64,000 nt of DNA from UBA7239 sp035430165 (GCA_035430165.1 DAOMGE010000006.1:22335-86334), one strand, 5' to 3'. Positions 1 to 9,989 are shown, counted from the stretch's first letter. Numbers and translations are program-made. The notes: a model not told the origin generated them from the sequence alone.

Positions 1-2
1 AC

Positions 3-3000
3 CATGTCACGCACTACCGCTACGACCGCCTCGTCACTCTCGGCCCGCAGGTGGTGCGGCTGCGTCCGGCGCCCCACAGCCGCACGCGCATCCTCTCGTA
101 TTCGCTGAACGTCACGCCCGGCAAGCATTTCATCAACTGGCAGCAGGACCCGCAAAGCAATTACATGGCGCGCTTTGTGTTTCCGGAGCCGACACAGGAG
201 TTCCGCGTCGAGGTGGACCTCGTCGCCGAAATGGCGGTATTCAATCCCTTCGATTTTTTTCTTGAACCGCATGCAAAAGAATTCCCGTTTACCTACACAG
301 CGGATGAACGCCGGGAACTCGCGCCGTACTTGCGCTGTTTGCCTCGCAGCAAACGTTTCAATGAGTATTTCGACAGCATGGATCGCAGCACTGTACCCAC
401 CAATGATTTTCTGGTGGCACTGAACCAGCGCCTGAGCCGTGACATCCGCTATGTGATTCGTATGGAACCCGGTGTGCAGACGCCGAACCAGACACTCCAA
501 CTGGGATCGGGTTCCTGCCGCGACACCGCGTGGCTACTCGTGCAATTGTTGCGACGCGCAGGACTCGCCGCGCGTTTTGTGTCAGGTTACCTGATCCAGT
601 TGGTCGCCGACGTAAAATCACTCGACGGTCCTTCGGGCACCGACAAGGATTTCACGGATCTGCATGCCTGGTGTGAAGTGTATTTGCCGGGTGCAGGCTG
701 GGTGGGCCTTGATCCCACGTCAGGTTTATTTGCTGGCGAAGGCCATATTCCGCTGGCCTGCAGCCCTGATCCGTCTTCTGCCGCACCGATCAGCGGTGCC
801 GTGGATAAATGTGAATGCGAGTTCGAGCATGACATGCGTGTGGAACGCGTCTGGGAAGCACCGCGCGTCACCAAACCTTATGAAGAAGAACAGTGGCAAA
901 AAATTATTGCGCTGGGAAACACTATCGACTGCGATTTAAAAAAACTCGACGTGCGCTTGACCATGGGCGGCGAACCGACATTTGTGTCGATAGACGATCC
1001 CGACGGTGCCGAATGGAATACGGAAGCGATGGGGCCGACCAAACGCTTGTTGGCCGGCAATCTGTTTCATCGTTTGCGCCGCCACTATGCACCGCACGGC
1101 CTTGCGCATTTCGGGCAAGGCAAATGGTATCCGGGCGAACAGTTGCCACGCTGGTCACTGAACTGTTTCTGGCGCAAGGACGGTGAACCGATCTGGATGG
1201 ATGAGGCACTCTACGCCGATGAAAGTGGCGGCTACGGTGCCGATGCATTCCTTGCCAATAAATTCCTGCACGGCGTGGCAGCGCGTTTGCAACTCGACGA
1301 CAAACATATTTTCCCTGCTTACGAAGACTGGCTGTATTACCTCTGGCGCGAACGCAAATTGCCGCTGAATGTGACACCGGAAGACGCGCGGCTCGACGAC
1401 GCCATGGAACGCGAACGCTTGCGCAAGGTATTCGAACAGAAACTCTCGCATGTGGTCGGCCATGTGCTGCCACTAGCGCGCTCTATCGATGGCAGTCGCT
1501 GGGAAACCGGTGCGTGGTTTTTGCGTGGCGAACATTGTCGATTGCTGCCGGGCGATTCACCGCTTGGTTATCGACTGCCGCTGGATTCGCAACCGTGGGT
1601 CGCGAAAGCCGATTATCCGTATGTACATTCCCTCGATCCGAACCAGCCGTTTGGGCCGCTGCCACACAGTGCCATCATCCGGCAACAAGTGAATCCTTTT
1701 GCCGATGCAACAACCGCCGTAAAAAATGGCGGACAACGCGTTCTCTTGCCACCATCACCGGGCGAATCCGCCGCCAACATTACCCGCACCGCGCTGTGCG
1801 CCGAACCGCGCCACGGTCGCCTGTATATTTTCATGCCGCCCTTGCAGTCCGCGATGGATTACCTGCAACTCGTGGCTGCCATCGAAGCCACGGCAAACGC
1901 ACTCGGCACACCCGTTGTGCTGGAGGGTTACGAGCCTCCGCTGGATCCGCGATTGCAACATTTCCGTGTGACGCCCGATCCCGGTGTGATCGAAGTGAAT
2001 ATCCATCCAGCAGCAAATTGGGATGAACTGACCGAACGCACCACGTTTCTCTACGAAGCGGCGCGCCTGTCGCGACTCAGCACGGAAAAATTCATGGTGG
2101 ATGGCCGCCATGTCGGCACCGGTGGCGGCAACCATTTTGTGCTGGGCGGTGCAACGCCAGCCGATTCACCATTTTTACGCCGGCCCGATTTGCTGCGGAG
2201 CCTGATCAGTTACTGGCACAACCATCCGTCGTTGTCGTATCTGTTTTCCGGTTTGTTTATCGGCCCGACTTCGCAGGCACCGCGTGTCGATGAAGCACGC
2301 AATGATTCGCTGTACGAACTGGAAATTGCTTTCCAGCAATTTCCGGAAGCGCGCACGGATTGTCCACCCTGGTTAGTCGATCGCTTGCTGCGAAATTTGT
2401 TAGTCGATATCACCGGCAACACGCATCGCGCCGAATTCTGTATCGACAAACTGTACTCGCCCGACAGCAGCACCGGCCGCCTCGGCTTGCTGGAATTCCG
2501 TGCGTTTGAAATGCCGCCGCATGCACAGATGAGCCTCGCACAACAATTGTTATTGCGCGCATTGATTGCACGTTTCTGGCAACACCCGTACGCACCGGAA
2601 CGCCTGGCGCGTTGGGGCACCGAATTGCACGACCGCTTTTTATTGCCGCATTTTGTGCAGCAGGATTTCAACGATGTGATCGAAGAAGTGCGCGATTTCG
2701 GCTATCCACTGGAAAAAGAATGGTTTGCACCGCATCTGGAATTCCGATTCCCGCGTTGCGGCGATTACCACATCAAAGGCATGAGTTTGCAATTGCATCA
2801 CGCACTGGAACCGTGGCACGTGATGGGCGAGCAAGGCGCGCCCGGCGGCAACGTGCGCTACGTCGATTCCTCACTGGAACGCCTGCAAGTGAAAGTAAAT
2901 GGCATGGCGCCAGATCGCTACGTACTCACCTGCAACGGACAAACGGTGCCGCTGCAAGCGACAGGACAAGTCGGCGAGTTTGTCGCCGGTGTGCGCTTCC

Positions 3001-3284
3001 GCGCCTGGCAAACACCGAGCTGCCTGCATCCCACCATCGGTGTGCAAGCGCCGCTGGTGTTTGATATTGTCGACACGTGGATGAACCGTTCACTCGGCGG
3101 CTGCCAGTACCATGTCTCGCATCCCGGCGGGCTGAGTTACGAAACGCTACCGATCAACGCCTACGAAGCCGAAAGCCGGCGGTTGTCACGCTTTTTCCGC
3201 GTAGGCCACAAGCCTGGCACATGGCAGGCGAATGCACCTGTACCCAATATGGAACATCCGTTTGTTCTCGATTTACGAAAATAA
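3..3284 (+). CDS. Transglutaminase-like / DUF2126 protein (5' end outside window)
   Basis: The frame is open to the left edge and upstream residues (HVTHYRYDRL) match the usual transglutaminase N-terminus, so the GTG at 51 is not the true start. Counting from that GTG, residues 1-240 are a transglutaminase N-terminal region plus a papain-like core with catalytic Cys156 (GSGSCRDTAW), His205 (LHAWCEV) and Asp221 (GLDPTSG). From about residue 290 to the end is the DUF2126 region, beginning near LTMGGEPTF, which comparative genomics has proposed to be an amidoligase. The visible 1077 residues fit the roughly 1100-residue family. It heads a run of co-directional genes encoding ATP-grasp, alpha-E and transglutaminase proteins and overlaps the next frame. 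Likely cytoplasmic, because no signal peptide is visible in the part shown. A role in making or trimming peptide or amide conjugates is inference. Confidence 0.9.
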   Translation, partial: HVTHYRYDRLVTLGPQVVRLRPAPHSRTRILSYSLNVTPGKHFINWQQDPQSNYMARFVFPEPTQEFRVEVDLVAEMAVFNPFDFFLEPHAKEFPFTYTADERRELAPYLRCLPRSKRFNEYFDSMDRSTVPTNDFLVALNQRLSRDIRYVIRMEPGVQTPNQTLQLGSGSCRDTAWLLVQLLRRAGLAARFVSGYLIQLVADVKSLDGPSGTDKDFTDLHAWCEVYLPGAGWVGLDPTSGLFAGEGHIPLACSPDPSSAAPISGAVDKCECEFEHDMRVERVWEAPRVTKPYEEEQWQKIIALGNTIDCDLKKLDVRLTMGGEPTFVSIDDPDGAEWNTEAMGPTKRLLAGNLFHRLRRHYAPHGLAHFGQGKWYPGEQLPRWSLNCFWRKDGEPIWMDEALYADESGGYGADAFLANKFLHGVAARLQLDDKHIFPAYEDWLYYLWRERKLPLNVTPEDARLDDAMERERLRKVFEQKLSHVVGHVLPLARSIDGSRWETGAWFLRGEHCRLLPGDSPLGYRLPLDSQPWVAKADYPYVHSLDPNQPFGPLPHSAIIRQQVNPFADATTAVKNGGQRVLLPPSPGESAANITRTALCAEPRHGRLYIFMPPLQSAMDYLQLVAAIEATANALGTPVVLEGYEPPLDPRLQHFRVTPDPGVIEVNIHPAANWDELTERTTFLYEAARLSRLSTEKFMVDGRHVGTGGGNHFVLGGATPADSPFLRRPDLLRSLISYWHNHPSLSYLFSGLFIGPTSQAPRVDEARNDSLYELEIAFQQFPEARTDCPPWLVDRLLRNLLVDITGNTHRAEFCIDKLYSPDSSTGRLGLLEFRAFEMPPHAQMSLAQQLLLRALIARFWQHPYAPERLARWGTELHDRFLLPHFVQQDFNDVIEEVRDFGYPLEKEWFAPHLEFRFPRCGDYHIKGMSLQLHHALEPWHVMGEQGAPGGNVRYVDSSLERLQVKVNGMAPDRYVLTCNGQTVPLQATGQVGEFVAGVRFRAWQTPSCLHPTIGVQAPLVFDIVDTWMNRSLGGCQYHVSHPGGLSYETLPINAYEAESRRLSRFFRVGHKPGTWQANAPVPNMEHPFVLDLRK

Positions 3285-5658
3285 ATCCGCACCGCTGCCG
3301 CACTACCACGAAATGCTGGATGCGCAGGGCGTGGTGCGCCCGCACTGGAAACGGTTGTTGCAGGTGGTGAACAACAGCCCGCGCCAGATGCAGCAGCGAC
3401 AACGGCTGGTGCAGCGGCAGATCCGCGAAAACGGTGTTACCTACAATGTGTACGCCGATCCGCAAGGCGCCGATCGCCTGTGGCAACTGGATCTGTTGCC
3501 CAACATCATTCCCGCTGCAGAGTGGCAGGCACTGGCGGCCGGTGTGGCACAGCGCGCGCGTTTGCTCGACAAGGTACTGGCCGATTTGTACGGCGAGCAA
3601 CAATTGTTGCGCAACGGTTTGTTGCCCACCGAACTGATCTACGGCCACAACCATTTCCTGTGGCCTTGCCGGGGTGTGCAACCACCGGGTGGCATTTTTT
3701 TACACACCTACGCGGTGGATCTGGCGCGTGCGCCGGATGGTCGCTGGTGGGTGATAGCCGATCGCACCCAGTCCCCTTCCGGTGCGGGTTACACGCTGGA
3801 AAATCGCCAGATCATGGCGCGCGCCTTTCCGGATCTGCTTCGCGAATTGCGCGTGCAACACCTGAGCCGTTATGTCGACACACTGCGCGATACGCTGACA
3901 CGCCTCGCACCCTGCGACAGCCATGAAACACCGCTAACCGTGTTGCTCACCCCCGGGCGTTTTAATGAAACCTATTTCGAACATCTGTATCTCGCGCAGC
4001 ATCTGGGATTTCCGTTAGTCGAAGGCCACGATCTGACTGTGCGCGATGGCACGGTGTATTTAAAAACACTCGGCGGCTTGCAGCGTGTGCACGCCATCTT
4101 GCGGCGGCTGGATGCGGATTTCTGTGATCCACTCGAACTGCGCGCGGATTCTGCACTCGGCGTTCCCGGTTTGCTCGACGCGGCGCGCACCGGTCGCGTG
4201 CTGATCGCCAACGCACTCGGCAGTGGCGTACTGGAATCACCGGGATTGCTGGGCTTCCTGCCAAGAATTTCCGAACAGTTGCTCGGTGAGACACTCACCT
4301 TGCCGTCCGTGGCAACCTGGTGGTGTGGTGAAAAACCGGTGTTGCAACAGGCGCTGTCACAACTTGAAAAACTCGTGATCAAACCGGCCTTTCCTTCGCA
4401 GCATTTCAGCGAAACATCCGGTGCAGATCTGGATGAAACAGCACTTGCCGCACTCGCACAACGCTTGCAGGAAAGGCCTTACGCCTATGTGGCACAAGAA
4501 CAGGTGCGGCTGTCGCAAGCACCGGTGTGGCGCGACGATGGCAGCGGCCAGAAAACCGTCACGCCACAAGCGATCAGCATGCGTGTCTACGCGGTTGCCA
4601 CCGCAGATGGCGACTACCATGTGATGCCCGGTGGTCTCACGCGTCTTGCCACCGATGCACACGGCACGATCTCGATGCAACGCGGCGGTGGCAGCAAGGA
4701 CACCTGGGTGCTGGCCGACGGCTTGCCGCAAGGCGCACCACCGCGCGCGCGTTTGCTCGGCGCCAAAGACCTGGTGCGTGAAGCGACATTTTTGCCGTCG
4801 AGTCTCGCCGAAAACCTGTTCTGGTTTGGCCGTTACAGTGAACGCTGCGACAGCGGCGCGCGTTTGCTGCGCGCAGCCATTGCCCGCTATGTCAACGACG
4901 AAGACAGTCGCACGATTGATCCCGGCCTGCTGGAAAACCTGCTGGCCAACCTGCATCGCCTGCACAATGCGGGCGCACAAGTCCGCGGACGCTTTTCACA
5001 CGAAAACTGGCGCGCACTGGTTGAAATCCAGCGCGAATCGAAACTGATGGAAATGCCTGCCACTGAACTCGGTGAATCACTGGAACAACTGGATCGCCTG
5101 TTACTGTCACTGACAGCGCTGTCCGGTTTTGCCTACGACGACATGACGCGCGACGACGGCTGGCGTTTCCTGATGATCGGCCGCCGCATCGAACGCCTGC
5201 AATGCCTGGCAACCGTGTTTGCACAATGCCTGCGCGAAAAACTGGTCCAGCGTCCTGCCGCGCTGCAACAAGCGGCGCTCGACTGGTTACTGGAAATTGG
5301 CAACAGCACCATCACCTATCGCCTGCGCTATCTCGCCGCCGCACAATTGATTCCGGTGCTGGATTTGCTGCTGCTGGATACCGGCAACCCGCACGCCCTG
5401 CTGTTCCAGCTCAACACACTGGTGAAAATGGAATCCGCCGACACCAGCTTGCAAACGCTGGCACAACAACTCGCGACACTGGATCTCGGCACACTGGAAA
5501 ATTCCCTGTTCGGTGACAGCAACACCGATGAGATTCTCGAGGGTATCGCCGGGCTGCTGGACAATATCGCCATCGCCTGTGGCCAGTTATCCGATCGCTT
5601 GCACCTGCGACACTTTGCACATGTGGATGACGTCAGCCAGCAAATGGTGAGCTCGTGA
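3232..5658 (+). CDS. Circularly permuted ATP-grasp / alpha-E fusion protein
   Basis: This 808-residue frame joins two domains. Residues about 20-490 are a circularly permuted ATP-grasp (DUF404/DUF407), with GVTYNVYADPQGADRLWQLD near the start and the glycine-rich GGGSKDTWVLAD motif near its end. Residues about 510-800 are an alpha-E helical domain (DUF403), starting LPSSLAENLFWFGRYSERCD. ATP-grasp enzymes ligate carboxylates to amines through acyl-phosphates; the alpha-E domain has no established reaction. In the second copy downstream (6789-9166) the same two domains are separate genes. The start is uncertain: ATG 3232 overlaps the preceding gene by 53 bp, and TTG 3262 or ATG 3313 are alternatives because the family core begins near HEMLD. 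It overlaps the next gene by 4 bp (GTGA), which suggests translational coupling. Confidence 0.88.
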   Translation: MHLYPIWNIRLFSIYENKSAPLPHYHEMLDAQGVVRPHWKRLLQVVNNSPRQMQQRQRLVQRQIRENGVTYNVYADPQGADRLWQLDLLPNIIPAAEWQALAAGVAQRARLLDKVLADLYGEQQLLRNGLLPTELIYGHNHFLWPCRGVQPPGGIFLHTYAVDLARAPDGRWWVIADRTQSPSGAGYTLENRQIMARAFPDLLRELRVQHLSRYVDTLRDTLTRLAPCDSHETPLTVLLTPGRFNETYFEHLYLAQHLGFPLVEGHDLTVRDGTVYLKTLGGLQRVHAILRRLDADFCDPLELRADSALGVPGLLDAARTGRVLIANALGSGVLESPGLLGFLPRISEQLLGETLTLPSVATWWCGEKPVLQQALSQLEKLVIKPAFPSQHFSETSGADLDETALAALAQRLQERPYAYVAQEQVRLSQAPVWRDDGSGQKTVTPQAISMRVYAVATADGDYHVMPGGLTRLATDAHGTISMQRGGGSKDTWVLADGLPQGAPPRARLLGAKDLVREATFLPSSLAENLFWFGRYSERCDSGARLLRAAIARYVNDEDSRTIDPGLLENLLANLHRLHNAGAQVRGRFSHENWRALVEIQRESKLMEMPATELGESLEQLDRLLLSLTALSGFAYDDMTRDDGWRFLMIGRRIERLQCLATVFAQCLREKLVQRPAALQQAALDWLLEIGNSTITYRLRYLAAAQLIPVLDLLLLDTGNPHALLFQLNTLVKMESADTSLQTLAQQLATLDLGTLENSLFGDSNTDEILEGIAGLLDNIAIACGQLSDRLHLRHFAHVDDVSQQMVSS

Positions 5659-6537
5659 AAACTGTTCGCTATCACATAACCCATGAAACACACTACCGCT
5701 ACAGTGTGCCGGTCGCGCTGTCGCAACAACTGGTGCATCTGTTGCCGCGATCCTGCCACTGGCAACACGTCGGCACACAGGCACTCGGCATTGAACCCGC
5801 ACCCACTCACCAGCGCGATGAACACGATATTTTCGGCAACCCGCTGACGCGACTGTCATTTGAATCGCCGCACGACACTCTCACCATCACAGCCAGACTG
5901 GAAATGGATGTGTGTACACGCACGTTGCCTGAACTGGACGATTCACCGGCCTGGGAAACGGTGTGCGAGTTGCTCGATTATCGCGCCGAGATTTCACCCG
6001 CCGCCGAGGTGCTGGACGCCTGCCAGTTTCGCTACGAATCACCGGCCGTGCGATTAAAAAAAGCGTTTGTCCATTACAGCGCGGATTGCTTCACGCCTGG
6101 AACACCCGTGCTGGCCGCTGCACGACAACTCATGCAGAAAATTTTCACGGAATTCACGTTTGATAGCAGCGCCACGGAAGTCACCACGCCATTAATGCAG
6201 GTACTCGAACAGAAAAGCGGTGTATGCCAGGACTTTGCCCACCTGATGATCGCCTGCCTGCGTTCACGCGGCCTTGCCGCACGCTATGTCAGCGGCTACC
6301 TGCTCACCTCACCGCCACCGGGCCAACCGCGCATGGTCGGCGCAGATGCCTCGCATGCCTGGGTATCGGTATTCTGCCCGCAACACGGCTGGGTGGATTT
6401 TGATCCCACCAACAACCTGCTGCCCGGCAATGAACATATTACGTTGGCCTGGGGACGTGATTTCAGCGACGTATCACCCCTGCGCGGCGTGATTCTCGGC
6501 GGTGGCAGCCACGAACTGGACGTTAAAGTCACCGTGA
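5655..6537 (+). CDS. Transglutaminase-like cysteine peptidase (3' end lost in gap)
   Basis: The gene starts at GTG 5655, overlapping the previous stop. It has a transglutaminase N-terminal beta region (residues 1-120) and a catalytic core with Cys191 (GVCQDFAH), His234 (SHAWVSV) and Asp250 (DFDPTNN). The last residues before the run of N are LDVKVTV, close to where this family normally ends, so probably only a few C-terminal residues are missing. The frame continues after the N run, but that is an artefact of a placeholder gap whose true length is unknown. It is the third gene of the first ATP-grasp/alpha-E/transglutaminase set and a paralogue of the gene at 9198. Likely action is hydrolysis or transfer at an isopeptide or amide bond; the substrate is unknown. 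Confidence 0.88.
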
Positions 6538-6637
6538 NNNNNNNNNNNNNNNNNNNNNNNNNNNNNNNNNNNNNNNNNNNNNNNNNNNNNNNNNNNNNNN
6601 NNNNNNNNNNNNNNNNNNNNNNNNNNNNNNNNNNNNN
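6538..6637. other. Assembly gap of exactly 100 N
   Basis: A run of exactly 100 N is the usual placeholder for a scaffold join of unknown size. It removes the 3' end of the transglutaminase gene and part of the upstream region of the sigma-54 promoter at 6741, where activator sites would be expected. Confidence 0.97.
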
Positions 6638-6740
6638 ATCCCGCACGCACCATTACGGCACACGCCGCTTTCGTTGCGCACCAGAACAAGACAAATCTCC
6701 GCGCAATCCCTTGCAGACTGCACTGATTTGCAATCGATAA

Positions 6741-6757
6741 CTGGCATGACACTTGCT
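6741..6757 (+). promoter_or_regulatory. Candidate sigma-54 (-24/-12) promoter
   Basis: CTGGCATGACACTTGCT matches the RpoN consensus YTGGCACGrNNNTTGCW at every defined position except one (T for C after TGGCA). The GG (6743-6744) and GC (6755-6756) are separated by the canonical 10 bp. A transcript would start near 6768, ahead of the ribosome site AAGGAAGCAGG and ATG 6789. It would drive the ATP-grasp, alpha-E, transglutaminase and Anbu genes. No activator dyad is visible in the roughly 100 bp between it and the gap. Confidence 0.72.
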
Positions 6758-6788
6758 CTTCTACCGATGAGTCCAGAAGGAAGCAGGT

Positions 6789-8252
6789 ATGAGTGCCGTA
6801 CTGCCCCCACCTACGGGTGTATTTGATGAAATGTTGCTCGACGCCAGAACGCCTCGTCCGGCTTATGGCACCTATCACCAATGGCTGGCGAACGTCGCCG
6901 AAAAGGAATTGCGCGCCAAACGCAGCGAAGCGGAATTGTTGTTCCAGCGCGTCGGCATCACCTTCGCTGTTTATGGCGAGGAAGAAGGCGCGGAGCGGTT
7001 GATCCCGTTTGATTTTGTACCACGCATTATTCCTTCCGCCGAATGGCGTTTACTGGAAACCGGATTGCGGCAACGCGTGGCTGCACTCAATGCCTTCCTG
7101 AAAGACATTTACAGCGAACAGGCGATTATCAAGGCGGGCATCGTGCCGGCTGACAACGTCATGTGCAACGCGCAATACCAGGTCGCCATGCAAGGCATCA
7201 AACTGTTTCGCGATATTTATGCACACATCGCGGGCATCGACCTGATACGCCACAGCGATGGCAATTATTACGTGCTGGAAGACAACTTGCGCGTGCCGTC
7301 CGGCGTGTCTTACATGCTGGAAAACCGCAAGATGATGATGCGCCTGTTCCCGGACCTGTTTGCCGATCATCGCATTGCACCCGTTGAACATTATCCCAAC
7401 CTGTTATTGAAAACCTTGCGCGAATCGTCGCCGGTGGAAGATCCCACCGTGGTGGTGTTGACGCCGGGGCGTTACAACAGCGCCTATTTCGAACACGCGT
7501 TCCTGGCGCGTGAAATGGGTGTGACACTGGTGGAAGGCCAGGATCTTTTTATCAAACATGAAAAGTTGTTCATGCGCACAACGACGGGCCCGCGTCAGGT
7601 TGATGTGATTTATCGAAGGCTCGACGATGCGTTTCTCGATCCACTCGCGTTTCGCAGTGATTCCATGCTCGGTGTACCGGGATTGTTGTCCGTGTATCGC
7701 GCCGGCAATGTGATCCTGTCGAATGCGATCGGCACCGGCGTGGCCGATGACAAATCCATGTATCCGCATGTGCCGGACATGGTGCGTTTCTATCTCGGCG
7801 AAGAACCCATCCTGCACAATGTACCGACCTGGTGCTTGCGCAAACCCGAGGATCTCGCCTACGTCGATGCACATCTCGCTGAACTGGTGGTGAAAGAAGT
7901 CCACGGTGCAGGCGGCTACGGCATGCTGGTCGGGCCGGCTGCCACGAAAAAAGAAGTTGAGCATTTTCGCGGGCTGATCCGCAGCAATCCGCAAAATTAT
8001 ATTGCGCAACCGACGCTGTCACTTTCCACCTGTCCAACACTGGTCGATGAAGGCATTGCGCCGCGCCATATCGATTTGCGTCCCTTTGTTTTATCCGGCA
8101 AGGAAACACGCATTGTGCCTGGCGGTTTGACGCGTGTTGCCTTGAAAAAAGGTTCGCTGGTCGTCAATTCGTCACAAGGTGGCGGTACAAAAGACACCTG
8201 GGTGTTGATGGATGACGGCGTTACCGACAGTAAGGAGTCTGCGCCATGCTGA
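6789..8252 (+). CDS. Circularly permuted ATP-grasp protein
   Basis: This 487-residue stand-alone ATP-grasp protein of the DUF404/DUF407 type is a clear paralogue of the N-terminal half of the fusion at 3232: GITFAVYGEEEGAERLIPFD and LENRKMMMRLFPDL correspond to GVTYNVYADPQGADRLWQLD and LENRQIMARAFPDL. The ATP-grasp core includes VLTPGRYNSAYFEHAFLA, the EVHGAGGYGM loop and the terminal QGGGTKDTWVL. The start is supported by AAGGAAGCAGG just upstream. It is first in the sigma-54-preceded set and overlaps the alpha-E gene by 7 bp. It is expected to form an amide or peptide bond using ATP in the cytoplasm; the substrate is unknown. Homologues accompany transglutaminase and Anbu genes in many proteobacteria. 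Confidence 0.92.
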   Translation: MSAVLPPPTGVFDEMLLDARTPRPAYGTYHQWLANVAEKELRAKRSEAELLFQRVGITFAVYGEEEGAERLIPFDFVPRIIPSAEWRLLETGLRQRVAALNAFLKDIYSEQAIIKAGIVPADNVMCNAQYQVAMQGIKLFRDIYAHIAGIDLIRHSDGNYYVLEDNLRVPSGVSYMLENRKMMMRLFPDLFADHRIAPVEHYPNLLLKTLRESSPVEDPTVVVLTPGRYNSAYFEHAFLAREMGVTLVEGQDLFIKHEKLFMRTTTGPRQVDVIYRRLDDAFLDPLAFRSDSMLGVPGLLSVYRAGNVILSNAIGTGVADDKSMYPHVPDMVRFYLGEEPILHNVPTWCLRKPEDLAYVDAHLAELVVKEVHGAGGYGMLVGPAATKKEVEHFRGLIRSNPQNYIAQPTLSLSTCPTLVDEGIAPRHIDLRPFVLSGKETRIVPGGLTRVALKKGSLVVNSSQGGGTKDTWVLMDDGVTDSKESAPC

Positions 8253-9166
8253 GCCGCACCGCGTCTGATCTGTACTGGTTGTCGCGTTATCTGGAACGCG
8301 CAGAAAACAGTGCGCGCATGCTGGAAGTGAGCCATTCGATGGCGATGATGCCATCGGGTCGCACGGCCGAACAGGAACTGGCTGCACCGCTGCGCGTCAC
8401 GGGTACCGTTGCAGAATTCTGGACAGAACACACGAGGCTGAATTTTGCCGAACTCTACAAATTCCTTGCGTGGCATCCGAACCATCACGCCAGTATTTAC
8501 CATTGTTTCCGGCGCGCACGCGAAAATGCGCATGCCGTGCGCGGACGCATCACGGCAGAAATGTGGGAAACCATCAATGCGACGTGGATTGAACTCAATC
8601 GCATGCGCAACAACCCGCCAGACCTGAAACCGTTTTGCGACTGGGTGAAAGAACGCTCACACCTGTGGCGCGGCACGGCATACGGCACACTGGCGCGTGG
8701 CGATGCATTTCATTTCCTGCGGCTCGGTACCTTCCTGGAACGCGCCGACAACAGCGCGCGTTTACTGGGCGTCAAACAATTTGATGACAATGACGGCAAC
8801 CATTCCCTGCGTGATTACTACCAGTGGACTGCACTGTTGCAAGCACTCGGCGCACTGGAAGCGCACCAGGATGCCTACGGCGGCCGTCTCGACAGCAGCA
8901 CGGTGGCCGACATGCTGATCCTGCGCTCCGATGCGCCGCGCTCATTGCGCGCCTGCCTGGAAGAGATCAACAACATCCTGTCGCAAATCCGTGGGCCACA
9001 AGGGCGACGCGCCAAGGGGATTGCCATGATCTTGCTGGCACAACTGCAATTCGGCGCCATCGAGGAATTGCAGAAAGACGGCTTGCCGAAATTTCTCGAC
9101 GAATTCCTGCTCACCATCGACAACATCGGCGATGAAATTCGCCAGAGTTATTTTGAAGCCGTTTGA
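8246..9166 (+). CDS. Alpha-E domain protein
   Basis: This 306-residue all-helical protein of the alpha-E (DUF403) family begins MLSRTASDLYWLSRYLERAE, the typical family opening, and contains FLRLGTFLERADNSARLL. It matches the C-terminal third of the fusion at 3232. The family has no proven activity; its constant company with circularly permuted ATP-grasp proteins suggests a shared enzyme complex or an adaptor role. The start overlaps the ATP-grasp stop (8246-8252), implying coupled translation, and the transglutaminase gene follows after 31 bp. Confidence 0.92.
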   Translation: MLSRTASDLYWLSRYLERAENSARMLEVSHSMAMMPSGRTAEQELAAPLRVTGTVAEFWTEHTRLNFAELYKFLAWHPNHHASIYHCFRRARENAHAVRGRITAEMWETINATWIELNRMRNNPPDLKPFCDWVKERSHLWRGTAYGTLARGDAFHFLRLGTFLERADNSARLLGVKQFDDNDGNHSLRDYYQWTALLQALGALEAHQDAYGGRLDSSTVADMLILRSDAPRSLRACLEEINNILSQIRGPQGRRAKGIAMILLAQLQFGAIEELQKDGLPKFLDEFLLTIDNIGDEIRQSYFEAV

Positions 9167-9197
9167 AATCACACAAAAAATTGCACGAGGACAAAAC

Positions 9198-9989
9198 ATG
9201 CGCTTGCATATCCATCACACCACCTCCTACAGCTATGAAAGCAGCGTTGCCCACAGCACACAGTATTTGCGCCTCACGCCCAGTGAATCGGCGCGCCAGA
9301 AAATCCTGTCATGGGATTTGCGCCTGCCCACAGCGGCATCGCGCAGCGTTGATGCCTACGGCAATGTCATGCACGTTATCACGGTTGATTTCCCGCACCA
9401 GGATATTGTGATTGAAGCGGAAGGCTATGTGGATGTGGACGATTGCGCGATGGAAAAAACCGGCAACCTGTCACCGCTGTTATTCCTGCGTTCAACACCG
9501 CTCACCGCTGTCGACAACGCACTGGCAGAACTGGCGCTGCCATTTGCCGGTATCGTGAAGGATTTTCCGCGCGATGCGGCCTGGCAATTGATGCTGCGCA
9601 TACGCGAACAAATGAGTTTCCAGTCCGGCGAAACCGACACCTGCACCAATGCCGCTGAAGCCTATGCCAAACGCCAGGGCGTGTGCCAGGATTTCAGCCA
9701 TATCTATCTCGCTTGCGCGCACGCCATCGGCTTGCCGGCGCGTTATGTCAGCGGTTATCTCTACACGGAGGAAGATGAACACGTTGCCAGCCATGCGTGG
9801 GTGGAAGTCGCCATCGAGGATTACTGGTGGGGTCTTGATGTTGCCAACGGTGTGGAAGCCGGGCATCACCATCTGAAACTGGCGGTCGGCATGGATTATC
9901 TGGAAGCCTGCCCGATCCGTGGCATGCGCAATGGCGGCGGCAGTGAAAAAATGGAAGCGAAAGCCATGGTGCGGATGATGGATCAATAA
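9198..9989 (+). CDS. Transglutaminase-like cysteine peptidase
   Basis: I place the start at ATG 9198 (MRLHIHHTTSYSYE), preceded by GAGGA and matching the family N-terminus; the frame opens earlier at 9132 but that part overlaps the alpha-E gene. The product is 263 residues: an N-terminal beta region, then a core with Cys163 (GVCQDFSH), His199 (SHAWVEV) and Asp214 (WGLDVANG). The last is a variant of the DPT motif seen in the two paralogues in this window. It is probably the proteolytic or amide-exchange member of the ATP-grasp/alpha-E set. It is followed after 31 bp by the Anbu gene. No signal peptide, so cytoplasmic. Confidence 0.92.
   Translation: MRLHIHHTTSYSYESSVAHSTQYLRLTPSESARQKILSWDLRLPTAASRSVDAYGNVMHVITVDFPHQDIVIEAEGYVDVDDCAMEKTGNLSPLLFLRSTPLTAVDNALAELALPFAGIVKDFPRDAAWQLMLRIREQMSFQSGETDTCTNAAEAYAKRQGVCQDFSHIYLACAHAIGLPARYVSGYLYTEEDEHVASHAWVEVAIEDYWWGLDVANGVEAGHHHLKLAVGMDYLEACPIRGMRNGGGSEKMEAKAMVRMMDQ

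Noticed and set aside
6638..6740. Continuation of the transglutaminase frame after the N run
   Set aside because: Frame and gap length are arbitrary, and the residues resemble no transglutaminase tail; it is probably intergenic sequence.
6638..6740. NtrC-type activator site upstream of the sigma-54 promoter
   Set aside because: Only isolated GCACC half-sites are visible without a proper dyad; the rest may be in the gap.
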